DNA of 64,000 nt, taken from positions 3,596,001-3,660,000 of the forward strand of contig OY725498.1 in assembly GCA_963281255.1 (NCBI GenBank), in the 5' to 3' direction. Position 1 is the first letter of the stretch. The number at the start of each line of letters is the position of its first letter. Made by a program: the position numbers and the translations under genes. Origin of the DNA: Aphrocallistes beatrix (lineage: Eukaryota > Porifera > Hexactinellida > Sceptrulophora > Aphrocallistidae). The notes under the pieces were generated by a model. It saw only the letters and a list, made by a program, of their open reading frames with translations, did no database searches and had not been told where the DNA came from. Of the stretch, positions 1 through 10,626 are shown piece by piece.

Positions 1-181
1 CCTTTGGTTTGGCCGAATTGGCTCGAGTTTTTAAGATAATGTAAACTTCGAAATCTGAAAACCGTCTTGCATTATTACATTTATATTTTTAGATTCTGTC
101 AATTGGTTGTTGGTGAAGTATAGCGAAAAACATCAAAAATTTCGACAATTTCAAAATGCCATTATTAGTGTATGCTCAACG

Positions 182-648
182 CATAGACTCCTTTAAGTAA
201 GGACTGTAGACGTTCAATCTCGGGTCCTGGAACTTGGGTCCATTGTGTATTATTGATATCCCATTTCAAATGGAACGTTTCCATTCCAGCAACGCTGGAA
301 TGTAGCAACATTCCATTTGAAATGTCCAAATATTTCAAATTAACCCGTTCCTACCTTGATTATCTTCGAAAATCACACATTAATAACGCTTTAAAATGTG
401 CTTAAAACAGGTCAGAAAATTGCCAAAATGTATCTTAAATCTGTGAAAAACCACATAACTCACATTCCACACATAGTTGAGGTAGGCCATCATGACCAAT
501 GGACTCTAAAAATACGACTTCCTATTCAACAATAATACATCTCCCATGTCTAACTTGAGCGGATTACGGGATATCAATAATACACAATGGACCCAAGTTC
601 CAGGACCCGAGATTGAACGTCTACAGTCCTTACTTAAAGGAGTCTATG
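182..648. mobile_element. MITE with ~80-bp inverted ends and 8-bp target duplication
   Basis: The ends are inverted copies beginning CATAGACTCCTTTAAGTAAG and running about 80 bp. The element is flanked on both sides by the same 8 bases, GCTCAACG (174-181 and 649-656). An 8-bp duplication is typical of hAT-type transposons, although the terminal bases are not classical hAT. It has no coding capacity. The interior carries the pair GCAACGCTGGAATG / CATTCCATTTG seen in the foldback elements further right, so these families are related. A decayed second copy lies at about 7548-8030. Confidence 0.8.
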
Positions 649-656
649 GCTCAACG

Positions 657-1175
657 AAAAAATTAGCTTGCACAAAAAGCACTAACAGGAACTGTAATAC
701 GTACTAAAATAGTTCGAACACATGAATCAGCGATTTATGTCTTTCAGAACATCAGGTAAAATTTTGTCAACATTTACAAATCGCCTTTTGTAGGATCTTC
801 TGTTGTGGGATGCAATGCAGTTTTGCACGCAATATGTAGGGCCCATGGCTTATCCCGATCTCCAAGTTTTATATCAAAATAAGCGAAATAGGATCTTTTA
901 ACAAAATCAGTGATAGATATCCTCTGTTCTTTAATGGTGTTTTCGCCACAAATGTAGCAAATCTCATCAGGGTGGTTAGTACAGCTTTTCGTAATGAGAT
1001 GATTGTTTCAATAGTACTAATGTAACGATATCTTGAATAGTGTAAACTAACAACGTGTTAAGAAAATACATATAAGATTTGCAGTTCCCTGATCAGAGTT
1101 CTCATTTAATTTTAAGTTAAATTTAGCTACTTTGAGTGGTTAAATTTAGTTATTTGGGTCAATTTAGTCATTTTT
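657..1175. other. No gene recognised
   Basis: This is AT-rich sequence between two mobile elements. I see no ORF of note, RNA gene or clear repeat boundary. It may be intron of the gene whose last exons lie at 2073-2951. Confidence 0.4.
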
Positions 1176-2000
1176 AGTGTGCTTCCTATATTATTATATT
1201 GGATCTATGATCCAATATAATAATATAGTAGCACAGTACTAAAATGAGTGCTGGTGTCCGGCCGGCCGTAAGTGGTGCACAAACCAGAGTTTAAAAGATA
1301 TCTCCCTGAAATCTTTTGTGAAGCTGCGGACATATATATAGATGTGTACCTACTCATACGATTTTCAATATATGTTAAATCATCATCATTACGTAGCATT
1401 TTGTGATTTCATTCTTTTGCTTATTCCACAAAAACAAGAAGAGCTAGAAACTTGAGATTGGTAACACTAGTGAAATATGAGGCCCTCTAAAACCTATTTC
1501 ATTCCTAGATCCATCAGAAATAGGACCTCTGAGCAATTTGCGGTTAAAAATTTTGTCGCGTCATCATCGCCTAATTTTAATGATAAATGCCTATTAGAGC
1601 TCAAATTTTAATAGTTTGAGATAAACAATTGTTCAATAAAGTGTTCAATATAGATGTCTCAACAAAATTATGTTAATTAATTATGCTGACGTCATCATGA
1701 TGACACAGCAATAATGATGAATGGTTAATAGAAATAAAATGATGAGATAGAAATAAACATATATTGTATGTTGAGTGTTCAGTCTCAAGCCCCTCACAGA
1801 GCCCGTCTGTGAGGGGCTTTGTCAAGACCCTCACAGACGGGCTAGACGTGTGCTTCCATATTCCTGGGATGACATGTATTGTGTCATCATCCAAGAAATG
1901 TGGAAGCACAATTCTAGCCCAACTGTGAGGGGCTTTTTTATGGGGAGCAAGCTCCCCAGACCCCCGAGATTTATATTTTTGTGTATTGAACCGCTCCACT
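1176..2000 (+). repeat. Unclassified GGCCGGCC-bearing repeat, copy 1
   Basis: This family occurs four times: here, at 3523-4095, at 15037-15395 (minus) and at 44651-45520. It opens with a perfect hairpin around TATATTGGATC-TAT-GATCCAATATA (about 1190-1231), followed by the palindrome GGCCGGCC. After some 500 bp of AT-rich sequence there is a TGACGTCA site (1687-1694), and the element ends in a GC-richer hairpin block built on CCCCTCACAGACGGGCTAG (about 1782-1935). No protein is encoded and no target duplication is clear. The right edge is approximate. Confidence 0.65.
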
Positions 2001-2072
2001 TTTATTTTGTCTTCCAATGCCGTGTTTGATTAATGGGTGACCTTTTGAATTAATCATCAATCTTCCTTTCAG

Positions 2073-2951
2073 GATATTTCCCAAGCTATCACGCTAGCAC
2101 CTGAAACTAAAGAGCAAGAGATCTCTCCTAGTGACTTTATTATACCTCGGAACAATTCTAAACTACCAATAATCCCGGCAACACCTACAGGCAGTCCAAG
2201 CACCCTTACTACTAAGGAAGACTCATTCGATAGTTATTCTTCAAACCAGAGATTACCAGGTGTGGATTTATCTCCATATTGTGGTAATATCAATATATAT
2301 ATATTGCATTGTATTTACAATTAAGAAATTTTATGTGATTATGAGACTTTGAACAGATCATTTATAGAAAGTTATATCTCTTTTTTTTTCCTTGTTTTAG
2401 CCATATCTTCAGAACCAATATATGAAAACATTCATGATGTACATGAGAGTATTATTTCAGAAGTCGTTGAACCTAGCGATTCAAGAGAAAACCCAGTTAC
2501 CCATACTGTAAATATAGTCTCGCTGCAGAAGGGAAAGAGAAAATCTCTGAGAGGCGATACTCCTAGTCCGCCAGCAAAGAAACGCAATCGAACTTCTAGA
2601 TTACTAAGAGGGAGTAGAGATAAGAAAAGGAATTCTGATAGAAAAACGAAAGAAAAACTGAGATGCGAGAATTTAACTCAAATTGCACTAACGCCGATTC
2701 CAGAAACTGGTACACCTAAAAAAGGTTTCCAGTTTTTTCATTCTCCTTCAATCCGAAAATTAAACAAAAATAGCACTCCTGATGAAAAATCTAACCCTGT
2801 GATTCCTTTGCCTTTATTTTCTAAAGAAAAAAATAAGACAAAATCTAAAAAAAGGTTATTTAAAAAGTCAGAAATTTCAGCTCCACTTGAGTCAATGCAT
2901 TCCCCATCAATACCTGATAATCCTCTTAGAAGACTTCGTCCCAGAAAGTGA
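2073..2951 (+). CDS. Last two exons of an unidentified basic, Ser/Pro-rich protein
   Basis: Two exons are supported by splice sites: 2073-2283 (preceded by TCTTCCTTTCAG, followed by GTAATA) and 2401-2951 (preceded by TTTTTTTTTCCTTGTTTTAG). The junction keeps frame and gives PYC-A-ISSEPIYE. About 253 codons are visible, ending in LRRLRPRK and a TGA stop. The protein is low in hydrophobics and rich in Ser, Pro and Lys, with Ser/Thr-Pro sites (for example TPSPPAKK, TPIPETGTPKK, HSPSIR) and basic clusters resembling nuclear localisation signals. A disordered, possibly CDK-phosphorylated nuclear protein is plausible, but I recognise no domain. Upstream exons are presumably left of the window or hidden among the repeats. 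Confidence 0.6.
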
Positions 2952-3522
2952 ATCGTACTTTATAGTTTCTACCACAATTTTGTCTGTTTCTTTTCGTACT
3001 ATTAGTTCATCCTATCTTCACAGTGACTTTATGCATCAACTTACTTAAGTAAAGTCACATCTTTATAATTGGTTTATTCATCAGATTTATTGAAACAATG
3101 ATTTGTCACTAATTCAGGGCTCAGCTTACGGTTAAACCATGAAAAAATTGTTAAATTTTTCAAAGGTAAATTTCACGATTTTGTATCTTTTCAATATTAA
3201 GTCCACACAACTTTAAAACCTTGGAATGACTCAGAATGTTGCTTACTCATTTCCAGTTATTCGGGTTATTTTATCTAAATAGAAAAAGCTATTCTGGTTT
3301 ATTCATTAATAACATCAAATGTTATAATTGAAATATTCTTACTCCGCACCCAAAAAACAATGTAATAAATTGATTTTGTTTATTACAGATTAGTGCATTT
3401 CTACACCATATAGTTAACACTTTTTTCATCAAATATTAAGACCAGAAATTGTACCCACCCAAGAGGATTTGATGTCTAGCCGATGCTCATATTGTGATCC
3501 ACTAGCGTCAGCCCGAGTATGA
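2952..3522. other. 3' flank of the preceding gene, no gene seen
   Basis: The region is AT-rich. A possible poly(A) signal AATAAA lies at about 3363. No repeat or RNA gene was recognised. Confidence 0.35.
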
Positions 3523-4095
3523 TCCTATATAATAGTGTAGATGACACTGCACAGTTCTAAAATGAGGCCGGCCGGCCGTATCTACTCCCCTAACCACTTT
3601 TAAAAGATAATAACTGAATTTTTGTGATGTTGGGACATATGGAAATTTGCACCTAACCTTCGATTTTCAAAATATGCTAAATCCTAAGTTGACTAATTCA
3701 CGAATTAATTAATAATTCATAATTCATCAAGCCTAAGAAGAATTATTCAAAATTGCACGTTTTTTACAGGATAATATCATAAATTCTATGAATAAATTTT
3801 TTCGAATAATTCATAAATTATGAATTATTCAAAACTTCATATTTCAGGAATTATGAATTATGCGAATTATTCATTAATTCATGAATTAGTCATCAACATA
3901 GCTTATGATTGACTAATTCATGCTTGAATAATGAATTATTCGAATAATTCATAATTCTTCGCCATTTTTAATGAATTAGTCAACTTAGGCTAAATCATCA
4001 TGATTATGCAGCATTTGATTATAACTCGAAAACTATTAGACATATCAATTCCAGATTCCCAACCATCTGTAAGGGGCTTGTTTTTAACAGGAAAC
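3523..4095 (+). repeat. Unclassified GGCCGGCC-bearing repeat, copy 3 (interrupted)
   Basis: A diverged copy of the 1176-2000 family. It keeps the TAGTGTAGATGACACTGCAC-like start, GGCCGGCCGG at about 3567-3578, and a relic of the terminal block (CCATCTGTAAGGGGCTTG, near 4065). It is split by the MITE at 3684-3988. Confidence 0.55.
3684..3988. mobile_element. hAT-like MITE with perfect 8-bp duplication
   Basis: Inverted ends CTAAGTTGACTAATTCA are flanked by GCTAAATC on both sides (3676-3683 and 3989-3996). The interior is made of ATTCATAATTC/GAATTATGAATT palindromes. A 90-bp relative with the same ends and its own 8-bp duplication lies at 22808-22897. Non-coding. Confidence 0.85.
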
Positions 4096-4663
4096 GGGAC
4101 CCAATTTTGAGCATGAAAAGTGAGAATTGTAGAAAATGTGTAGAAAATTAGAACATTCAGAATAGAGTAGGAATGGTATGATTTAAGAAAGGAATTAGAA
4201 TAGAAAAGGTGCAAATCAAATGTTTCAGTTGGTTAATAGGTAAGAACGCAGCGGTGTAGTTATCAGGTTTAATTTCAGGCTCAACGAGGAATGGGGAGAC
4301 AAAGATGGAAATATAGGGTAGAGTGTTCTTTCCAGGCCCCCCAAAGTTATGCATTTGATCCTATCTATGTGAAGGTGTTTTTGAAATTATTATCACAATG
4401 AGAGCATTCCAATTTTTGAGGGACATAAACTTGATCTGGAATACGATTTTGTTTCGTTAAGTGACTAATTACGAAGCGTTCTTTCATTGTGCAATTGCGA
4501 AATACCTAATAAACAAGGAACATTTACTAAAAGAACTAAAGAGCAAAAAACATTTAAAACTGAAACTATTACTAAGAAAACCCCCACTAGTAATCACACT
4601 CAAGTAATACGCATGTCCAAGCATTTATCCACCAATTTATTGTATCATATTATAAACACCTAG
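4096..4663. other. 5' flank of the NHL gene
   Basis: No gene or clear repeat is seen. The start codon at 4664 is preceded by TATTATAAACACCTAG. No convincing promoter motif could be assigned. Confidence 0.3.
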
Positions 4664-5899
4664 ATGGCCAGTATTGGTACAGCAACAGACTCATTCCTTT
4701 CACAGGTTGAGATAGCACGTGGTGATATAAAAGACAAATTCTCGAAAGCTCACGATTTGTTAGGGGAATTAGAAACTGCGCTACTATCTGAATTGGACGA
4801 GCTATCAGCTAGATACAGGGGAGAAAGCATTGCTGCTCAGCTCTTACAGCTATCCACTTCTAAAGAGCAACTCATAGCTACTCTAAAAGGGAATGACAAC
4901 TATATTACATTAAAACAGAGTTTGTCATTGCTAGACTCTCGTATCAAAGAACTCGAAGATAATCTCGAAACTTCAAGGAATTCTATGTCAGGTGTTGTGC
5001 TAGAATGGGATTTAGAATTAAACCGAAGAATTAAAAAAATTGGCACGATCAAGGTGAAGGGACCAATGGATTACAAAAAGAAAGAATATCCAAAATGTAT
5101 CTGTTGTAAACATAGACCCATAGAATCTACAGCTGGTGAAATATTTTACTCTCCTAAATCAGTCTCGATTGATGCTCAGACAAAAGACGTTTATATCTGT
5201 GACTTTGGGAATAATCGAGTTCAAGTTTTCAATAGTTCCTTCCATTTCTTGTTCATGTTTAGTGATCGAATGAATGAACCAGTCGGGATTTGTGTCAACC
5301 AAGGGAAAGTTTATGTAGTACAGAGTATTACCCATTCCCTTAACGTTTATAATAATGCGGGAGACTTCCTTCAATCAGTTGGAAAAAAAGGAGAAAATGA
5401 GTTAGAATTTCAATGGCCTAGAGGAGTAGATGTTTATTCAGCTACAAATTTGATTTATATTTGCGACTGTAACAACAATAGAGTTCAATGTTTGAATGTT
5501 GACCTAAGTTTCAATTCTTTTATTACTAATATTTACCATCCTAAGGATATAAAAGTTGTTCCTGGTCTTATTGTTATTCTGAAGAAAAATAGTCCCTGTA
5601 TTCTTCAATACAATCTTTCTCATCAACTTATTCGAGAGATAATACATTTTGGAGAAAAAGAAAAGAGCGTTATTAATCCCAATTACTTCTGTATTGATGA
5701 TCAACGCAACATCGTGATGACAGATCAGATAGCAGAATGCGTACTTGTTTTCTCAAACAGCGGAGAACTGTTACACAGGTTTGGCAAACGAGGTGAAGGA
5801 AAGGGAGAGTTTATCGGACCGAGAGGGATAGCACTTGATTCAGAAAACAGGATTATAGTTGTATCTAACAACCCAGAAAACTGTGTGCAAATATTTTAA
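4664..5899 (+). CDS. Coiled-coil / NHL beta-propeller protein (TRIM2/TRIM71-like, no RING)
   Basis: A single-exon ORF of 411 codons. Residues ~10-115 are a heptad-rich coiled coil (for example SKAHDLLGELETALLSELDEL, read in two parts). Residues ~145-152 hold CICCKHRP, a short Cys cluster that is not a full B-box. From ~158 to the end there are NHL-type repeats with the usual Y-x-CD-x-NNR-V-Q core (YICDFGNNRVQVF, YICDCNNNRVQCL) and a final FGKRGEGKGEFIGPRGIALD strand. In animals such propellers bind RNA or protein partners, often in TRIM E3 ligases. No RING is visible, so ligase activity is not implied. An AATAAA lies at about 6071. The gene is isolated among repeats and intact. The architecture is certain; its role is not. 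Confidence 0.9.
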   Translation: MASIGTATDSFLSQVEIARGDIKDKFSKAHDLLGELETALLSELDELSARYRGESIAAQLLQLSTSKEQLIATLKGNDNYITLKQSLSLLDSRIKELEDNLETSRNSMSGVVLEWDLELNRRIKKIGTIKVKGPMDYKKKEYPKCICCKHRPIESTAGEIFYSPKSVSIDAQTKDVYICDFGNNRVQVFNSSFHFLFMFSDRMNEPVGICVNQGKVYVVQSITHSLNVYNNAGDFLQSVGKKGENELEFQWPRGVDVYSATNLIYICDCNNNRVQCLNVDLSFNSFITNIYHPKDIKVVPGLIVILKKNSPCILQYNLSHQLIREIIHFGEKEKSVINPNYFCIDDQRNIVMTDQIAECVLVFSNSGELLHRFGKRGEGKGEFIGPRGIALDSENRIIVVSNNPENCVQIF

Positions 5900-6118
5900 T
5901 TAATTTACTTGAACAGTATATAGTGTAAGGTGAATAATGAGATACTCGTAGTACATTTGTATGTTTTATTCCTCCTTTCCAATTGCTCTTTGAAGATTTA
6001 TTATGCTGATGAGCTTATTTCCTATTTTTGTACTTTATTTGTTAATATCTGTTATTACTTATTTTTCTTGTAATAAATACCTTTTCCTCCACTTTTCTCA
6101 TGCAGTTACCATCTAGAC

Positions 6119-6314
6119 CAGTGGTCTTCAAACTGGGGTACGCGTACCCCTGGGGGTACGCGAGGCTTCTCATGGGGGTACGCGAGCTCTCTTTGAGACG
6201 AGTCTGTTAAGTATGTTATATCTCATTCAACCATAATTTCTCCTTACTTGGGGGTACGCGTAAAGTTCAAAAATAGCCACGGGGTACGCTGGGAAAAAAG
6301 TTTGAAGACCACTG
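6119..6314. mobile_element. hAT MITE with 16-bp inverted ends and perfect 8-bp duplication
   Basis: The ends are CAGTGGTCTTCAAACT and its reverse complement. They are flanked by ATCTAGAC at 6111-6118 and 6315-6322. The interior repeats GGGGTACGCG. The CAGTGGT...-type end plus an 8-bp duplication is classical for hAT non-autonomous elements. It is inserted into an older inverted-repeat element whose ends are AGTTACCATC (near 6104) and GATGGTAACT (near 6430). Confidence 0.92.
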
Positions 6315-6597
6315 ATCTAGACATCCCACTAAATGTCTCGCTGCCAACTGAGTATAGTTAAGCGTAGAAACTTCGCATTGAACAATGACTGTGCTCGACT
6401 ATTAGCGCGGGACTTTGTTGGATGTCTGGATGGTAACTCCATTTGAAAAGTGGAGCAAACTGGTATATTTTTGATATTTCTTGAAACATGATATAATTGA
6501 TATACTTTTGTAAATTTTAATATTACATCGTTGTGTAATTCTATTTTAATAATTCACTTTGATTATAATAAGAACTAATGAACTAGAATATATTACA

Positions 6598-7475
6598 GCG
6601 GTGTTTGGAAGTATTCGCCATTCACATATATCCGGACACCGGATATTTTTAGCCAGGTATCGGATATCCGTTTAACAGCATGTCTTTGAATTTGGCCCAA
6701 TTTCATATATGACCCAATTATACATGTAGTATAGATCATTTAATAACCATGTTTATCGAGGATCTGAATAGTATGTAGATATCTAAACGAGCCAAGGTAT
6801 AGTAAGTACTTTTTATTTTAGTTACAAATTAGGTACAAATATTATGCTATGAAAGGCATTGGCTTCGCATTGCACTTGTACAACTTGACAATAAATTTCT
6901 GTATCACAAACGTTACAGCTTGCTAGCTATCGCCGCCTCCAGAAAAATGATCCCAAACTTCCGACTTTTTAATCCTTATTTTCAAAAAATCATAACTGTA
7001 ATAATTCTTATTGACTATCCCCACAGTTAGGCTTCCATAATAAGCATTTTACTTAAATTATGGATCTTAAGGCGAGTATCATAAACAAATATCTCTGAAA
7101 ATTGATACACATCGATATCAGTGAAATTGTAAATAATATAATGATAGTGACTCTCTGAATCCTTGACTAATTACCAGTTGCAGTCAAGATATCTAAATGC
7201 AGTCGACTCCGCTTAATAGGGCCACATCGGTCAGAGGACATTTTGCCCCGATTAAGCGGAGGACCCTATTAACCGAAAATATTTTGTATTAGCTTCTATG
7301 TGTGAGAGCTATTCCGGTCCTGCCAAAAGTGGCCCGATTAAGCGGCTGACCCGATTAAACAGTGGCCCTATTAAGCGGAGTCTACTGTATCCTAAAAATC
7401 CGGATATCCGACTATTTACTATCCGGATACCGGATAATTGTAGTAGCTTTGCTATCCGGATTCCAAACACTAATA
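6598..7475. mobile_element. Degenerate hAT-like element with GGATATCCG ends
   Basis: The left end reads GGTGTTTGGAAGTATTCG, then ATCCGGACACCGGATATTTTT. The right end carries the inverted equivalents, finishing ATCCGGATTCCAAACAC. About 850 bp apart, they bracket non-coding AT-rich DNA with a Tigger-type MITE (7200-7387) inside. The target duplication is not clear, so the edges are approximate. Confidence 0.5.
7200..7387. mobile_element. pogo/Tigger-type MITE, copy 1
   Basis: Inverted ends are CAGTCGACTCCGCTTAATAGG, given here as its first 20 bases CAGTCGACTCCGCTTAATAG. The right side is followed by TA; the left TA has decayed. Sister copies at 12811-12999, 42273-42460 and 44328-44482 show intact TA duplications. 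The ends resemble those of Tigger elements. Non-coding. Confidence 0.85.
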
Positions 7476-7547
7476 AGAATACCTTAGGACTGGAGAAAAT
7501 TATATAATATGGCATAAAATCCAATCCAATACGCATATTCCTATTAT

Positions 7548-8030
7548 ACAGACAACTTTAATTAAGGACTGGAGGCTGCCAGCTCCGGTCCTGGAACTTG
7601 GGCCCATTAGTGTACTTCTTGATATCTCGTAACCGGCTGAAGTTAGACATGGGAAATGTATTATTGTTGAATAGGAAATCCTATTTTTGGAGTCCATTGG
7701 TCATGTTGACTTACTTTAACTATGTATGGAATGTAACATCGAATTATAAATTTTCGAGATATGGTACAATGTATTTTATGAAAAATATTTGATAAATTCG
7801 GCATTTGTGACTTCTCTATTTTGGTTTGAATCTTACCTCACTAATAAATTATATTATAAGTATATAGGAAGTCGCCTATTACCTATCATATGACATCATT
7901 TATTAGTGTTTAGCACTTACAGTTATTAGGATATTGCAGAAGTTAGGCAGATTACGTTTCCCTGGCAACGTAGGAATGTGTGTACATTCCAATGAAAATT
8001 TCTACATATTTTTCAACAACTGGTTCAAAG
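7548..8030. repeat. Decayed second copy of the 182-648 MITE
   Basis: The segment from TTAATTAAGGACTGGAGGC through CCTGGAACTTGGGCCCATTA, and the following GACATGGGAAATGTATTATT, match the 3' half of 182-648 in reverse complement. The rest is too diverged to place an end. Confidence 0.55.
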
Positions 8031-8780
8031 TGAGATTTCCTAAGCTAAATAGCATTAACAAGCGCGCTTCGCTTGCTTGCGCTGCGCGGCTGTCGGACAG
8101 TGTCCGCAGGAGGCACCCTTTGGGGCCTGGGCTCACAATGATTATGAGAGATAATATCTCTAAATACGTCTGTCTTACTAGTAGTAATATAATCGATATC
8201 ACTCGAAAAATCATTAAATTTGTCAATTTTTTTAATGATTATTGATGACGTCATAACAGAGTGATGAGTCATCATTTTTAATTATAGTTATATCATTTGT
8301 GAAGAATATTAATATACACATTCTATTAAAATTTCAGCATTCTATCACCTTTTTAAATGATTGAGTTATATATAGTAAAAAACTGAAATTTCTAATTATA
8401 AAAAAGGTGACAATGACGTCATAAATCCATGATAAGTGCTCATTTACATCTGCGGCCGTATTCACTAAGAACTTAAGATCGATCTTAGTGCTTAAGTCTT
8501 AAGTTCGATCTTAAGTCGTATTCACTAAGATTTAAGTTCGATCTTAAGACCGAACTTTAAGCAACCTAGGGAGGTGTCTTAAGTATTGTAATTGATTCGA
8601 TTTTCACTAATTACTCCATAAATGTTGTTCAAACTTACTTCTATCGAACTTTGAATCTACGTAGTTTGATTGATATTAGACTTCAAATGAAATTTAAATA
8701 TTTTAAACAATTCTCTTATTGTGTGTAACATCGCAACATTTATCACATGCTATAATTCGTGGCAAATTCTTCTTGGGTTT

Positions 8781-9426
8781 AAATAATTAACAAAGCACAA
8801 TAGAGCTTAGGAATGTATTATCAGCATATATAAATATGGTGTCAAAGTACCCATATCCGTTGTTAAAAATTTGATTAGTCACCATATGGTTGCGCAATAG
8901 GGTATATTTGTGACAAATTTGCTGATTTTCAGAGGCCGTTTAGAGGCACTTCTAAGTGTTTTTATTGTAAATTTTTTCGCATAGAACTGAGATGTGAATG
9001 GGTTAATACGAAAAAAAAATTATCAAATGTGACCAATATGGTACATTGTCGAATATATCATAAACTATTGAATTTAGAGGTCGAAATTATATTATCACTT
9101 AATAGGAAGTAGTATATTCGCTATCAAATGGAATTACATTTGAATGTGTAGCTATTGCAGTTTTCAAGATATAACGCCAACTGACCAAAACACGTTTCCA
9201 TAGCAACACTGGAATGTACCAACATTCCATGACAATTTACAATAAAAACACTTAGAAGTGCCTCTAAACGGCCTCTGAAAATCAGCAAATTTGTCACAAA
9301 TATACCCTATTGCGCAACCATATGGTGACTAATCAAATTTTTAACAACGGATATGGGTACTTTGACACCATATTTATATATGCTGATAATACATTCCTAA
9401 GCTCTATTGTGCTTTGTTAATTATTT
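8781..9426. mobile_element. Foldback element with ~190-bp arms
   Basis: The left arm starts AAATAATTAACAAAGCACAA and is mirrored by the right arm ending TTGTGCTTTGTTAATTATTT. The arms share GCATATATAAATATGG and GGAATGTATTATCAGC motifs with the other foldbacks in the window. Non-coding, nested in the Harbinger-like element. Confidence 0.8.
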
Positions 9427-9595
9427 AAGGCAGCTCATGTATTAGTTCAACGGTCTTCCTCCGCATCCCTAGTCCCAAATCCGCAAGTTACTGTGAGGCC
9501 TTATATACAGTAGGCTATGCCTTACACTAATTCTAATATGCACAATTATAGAGACAGGCTTTATATATTGATTCACATGACTGATAATAATCACT

Positions 9596-10052
9596 TTGAT
9601 CCTATTTTCCTATTTACAAAGATTTTTCCAACAGTCTGAAGTTTCAATCTATAATAGTCCCTCTGTTCTTCTATCAACTGTAGCTGTGCTGAAAATACAG
9701 CCATCTGTTGAAACAAAACTTCCTGCTGTAATGGAAGTAAGTCTGCAGCCGTCTTCTACCTGTCCAGCAGTGTTTGTACCCCCTCCAGTCTTCCTGGCTT
9801 CCCTAAAGCTTTCATCAACTTCTTTGTGTTTAGCTTTAGGTTGGTCCATTTCTTTCTAATATCTTCTACAGCTCTGCCATTGCCATGCACCGAGTTGAGT
9901 TTGGCTGCAATGTCTCTCCAGATTTGCTTTCTCCTTTTGTTTTTGTCAGCAGAATTTCCTGACCCTCTCAAAATCTCACCTGCTGATTCAATTTCATTAA
10001 TGAGACTGCACTATTCTTCTCTGGTCCAATTTGCTTCGCGGGATTTATACAT
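9596..10052 (-). pseudogene. Myb/SANT-like DNA-binding protein of a Harbinger element (broken)
   Basis: Reading from ATG at 10052, the protein begins MYKSREANWTREE, meets a stop, then continues in frame through CSLINEIESAGEILRGSG, KQIWRDIAAKLN and IRKKWTNLKLNTKKL. This is the W...W...W pattern of a Myb/SANT-like (MADF/trihelix-type) domain. A second stop at about 9757 is followed by LQQMAVFSAQLQLIEEQRDYY, a Gln-rich helical tail common in this family. Harbinger transposons encode such a protein alongside the transposase and need it for DNA binding and nuclear import. With two in-frame stops it is a pseudogene. The surrounding element ends (8453, 12727) agree with the assignment. Confidence 0.75.
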
Positions 10053-10626
10053 TTGTTTTGATATTGTTAATGCAAGTACTCAGCAGCAATTTATATACAC
10101 GGGAGGACGCCGACTTACCATAACCACTAATGACACCAATTATTTTCCGAACACCAAATAACGCAGAAATTTTAACGTCGATAGATTCAATTTATTGTAT
10201 TTCTCATACCCAGTTTTATATTTTGTTTTAGAGAGGTTTTCATGTTACAATATACAAAGACACTTATTGTTTATATGTTTTGTTTAATATAATATTATGA
10301 ATAAATGAGATACAACTTGTGCTCTTTGATAACTCTTCCTTTGATATTGACTAGTGTAGAATAATTATAGATTACATACATAAAACATTGAATTTTCATA
10401 ATAGAATTCAATCAAGTCAAAACAACGATTTCACCACAGATATTCTAAGAGACTCACCAGGCATTCCCGGCGGTACAACTACATAGATAAAAGCTATGTC
10501 TTACAGGAGTGGGATAATTATTAATCAATCTTCTTTACGCTCCAAATATTTTGACATTAATTGCCTCTATTTTGCTCAAAAAGAAGAAATACAGTTTATT
10601 TTCACTAGATCAATAATAAATGACTA

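Noticed and set aside
1673-2029. Overlapping ORFs on both strands (84 and 114 codons)
   Set aside because: They lie inside the GGCCGGCC repeat and its hairpin; the same reading recurs with breaks at 45287-45490. Repeat shadow, not a gene.
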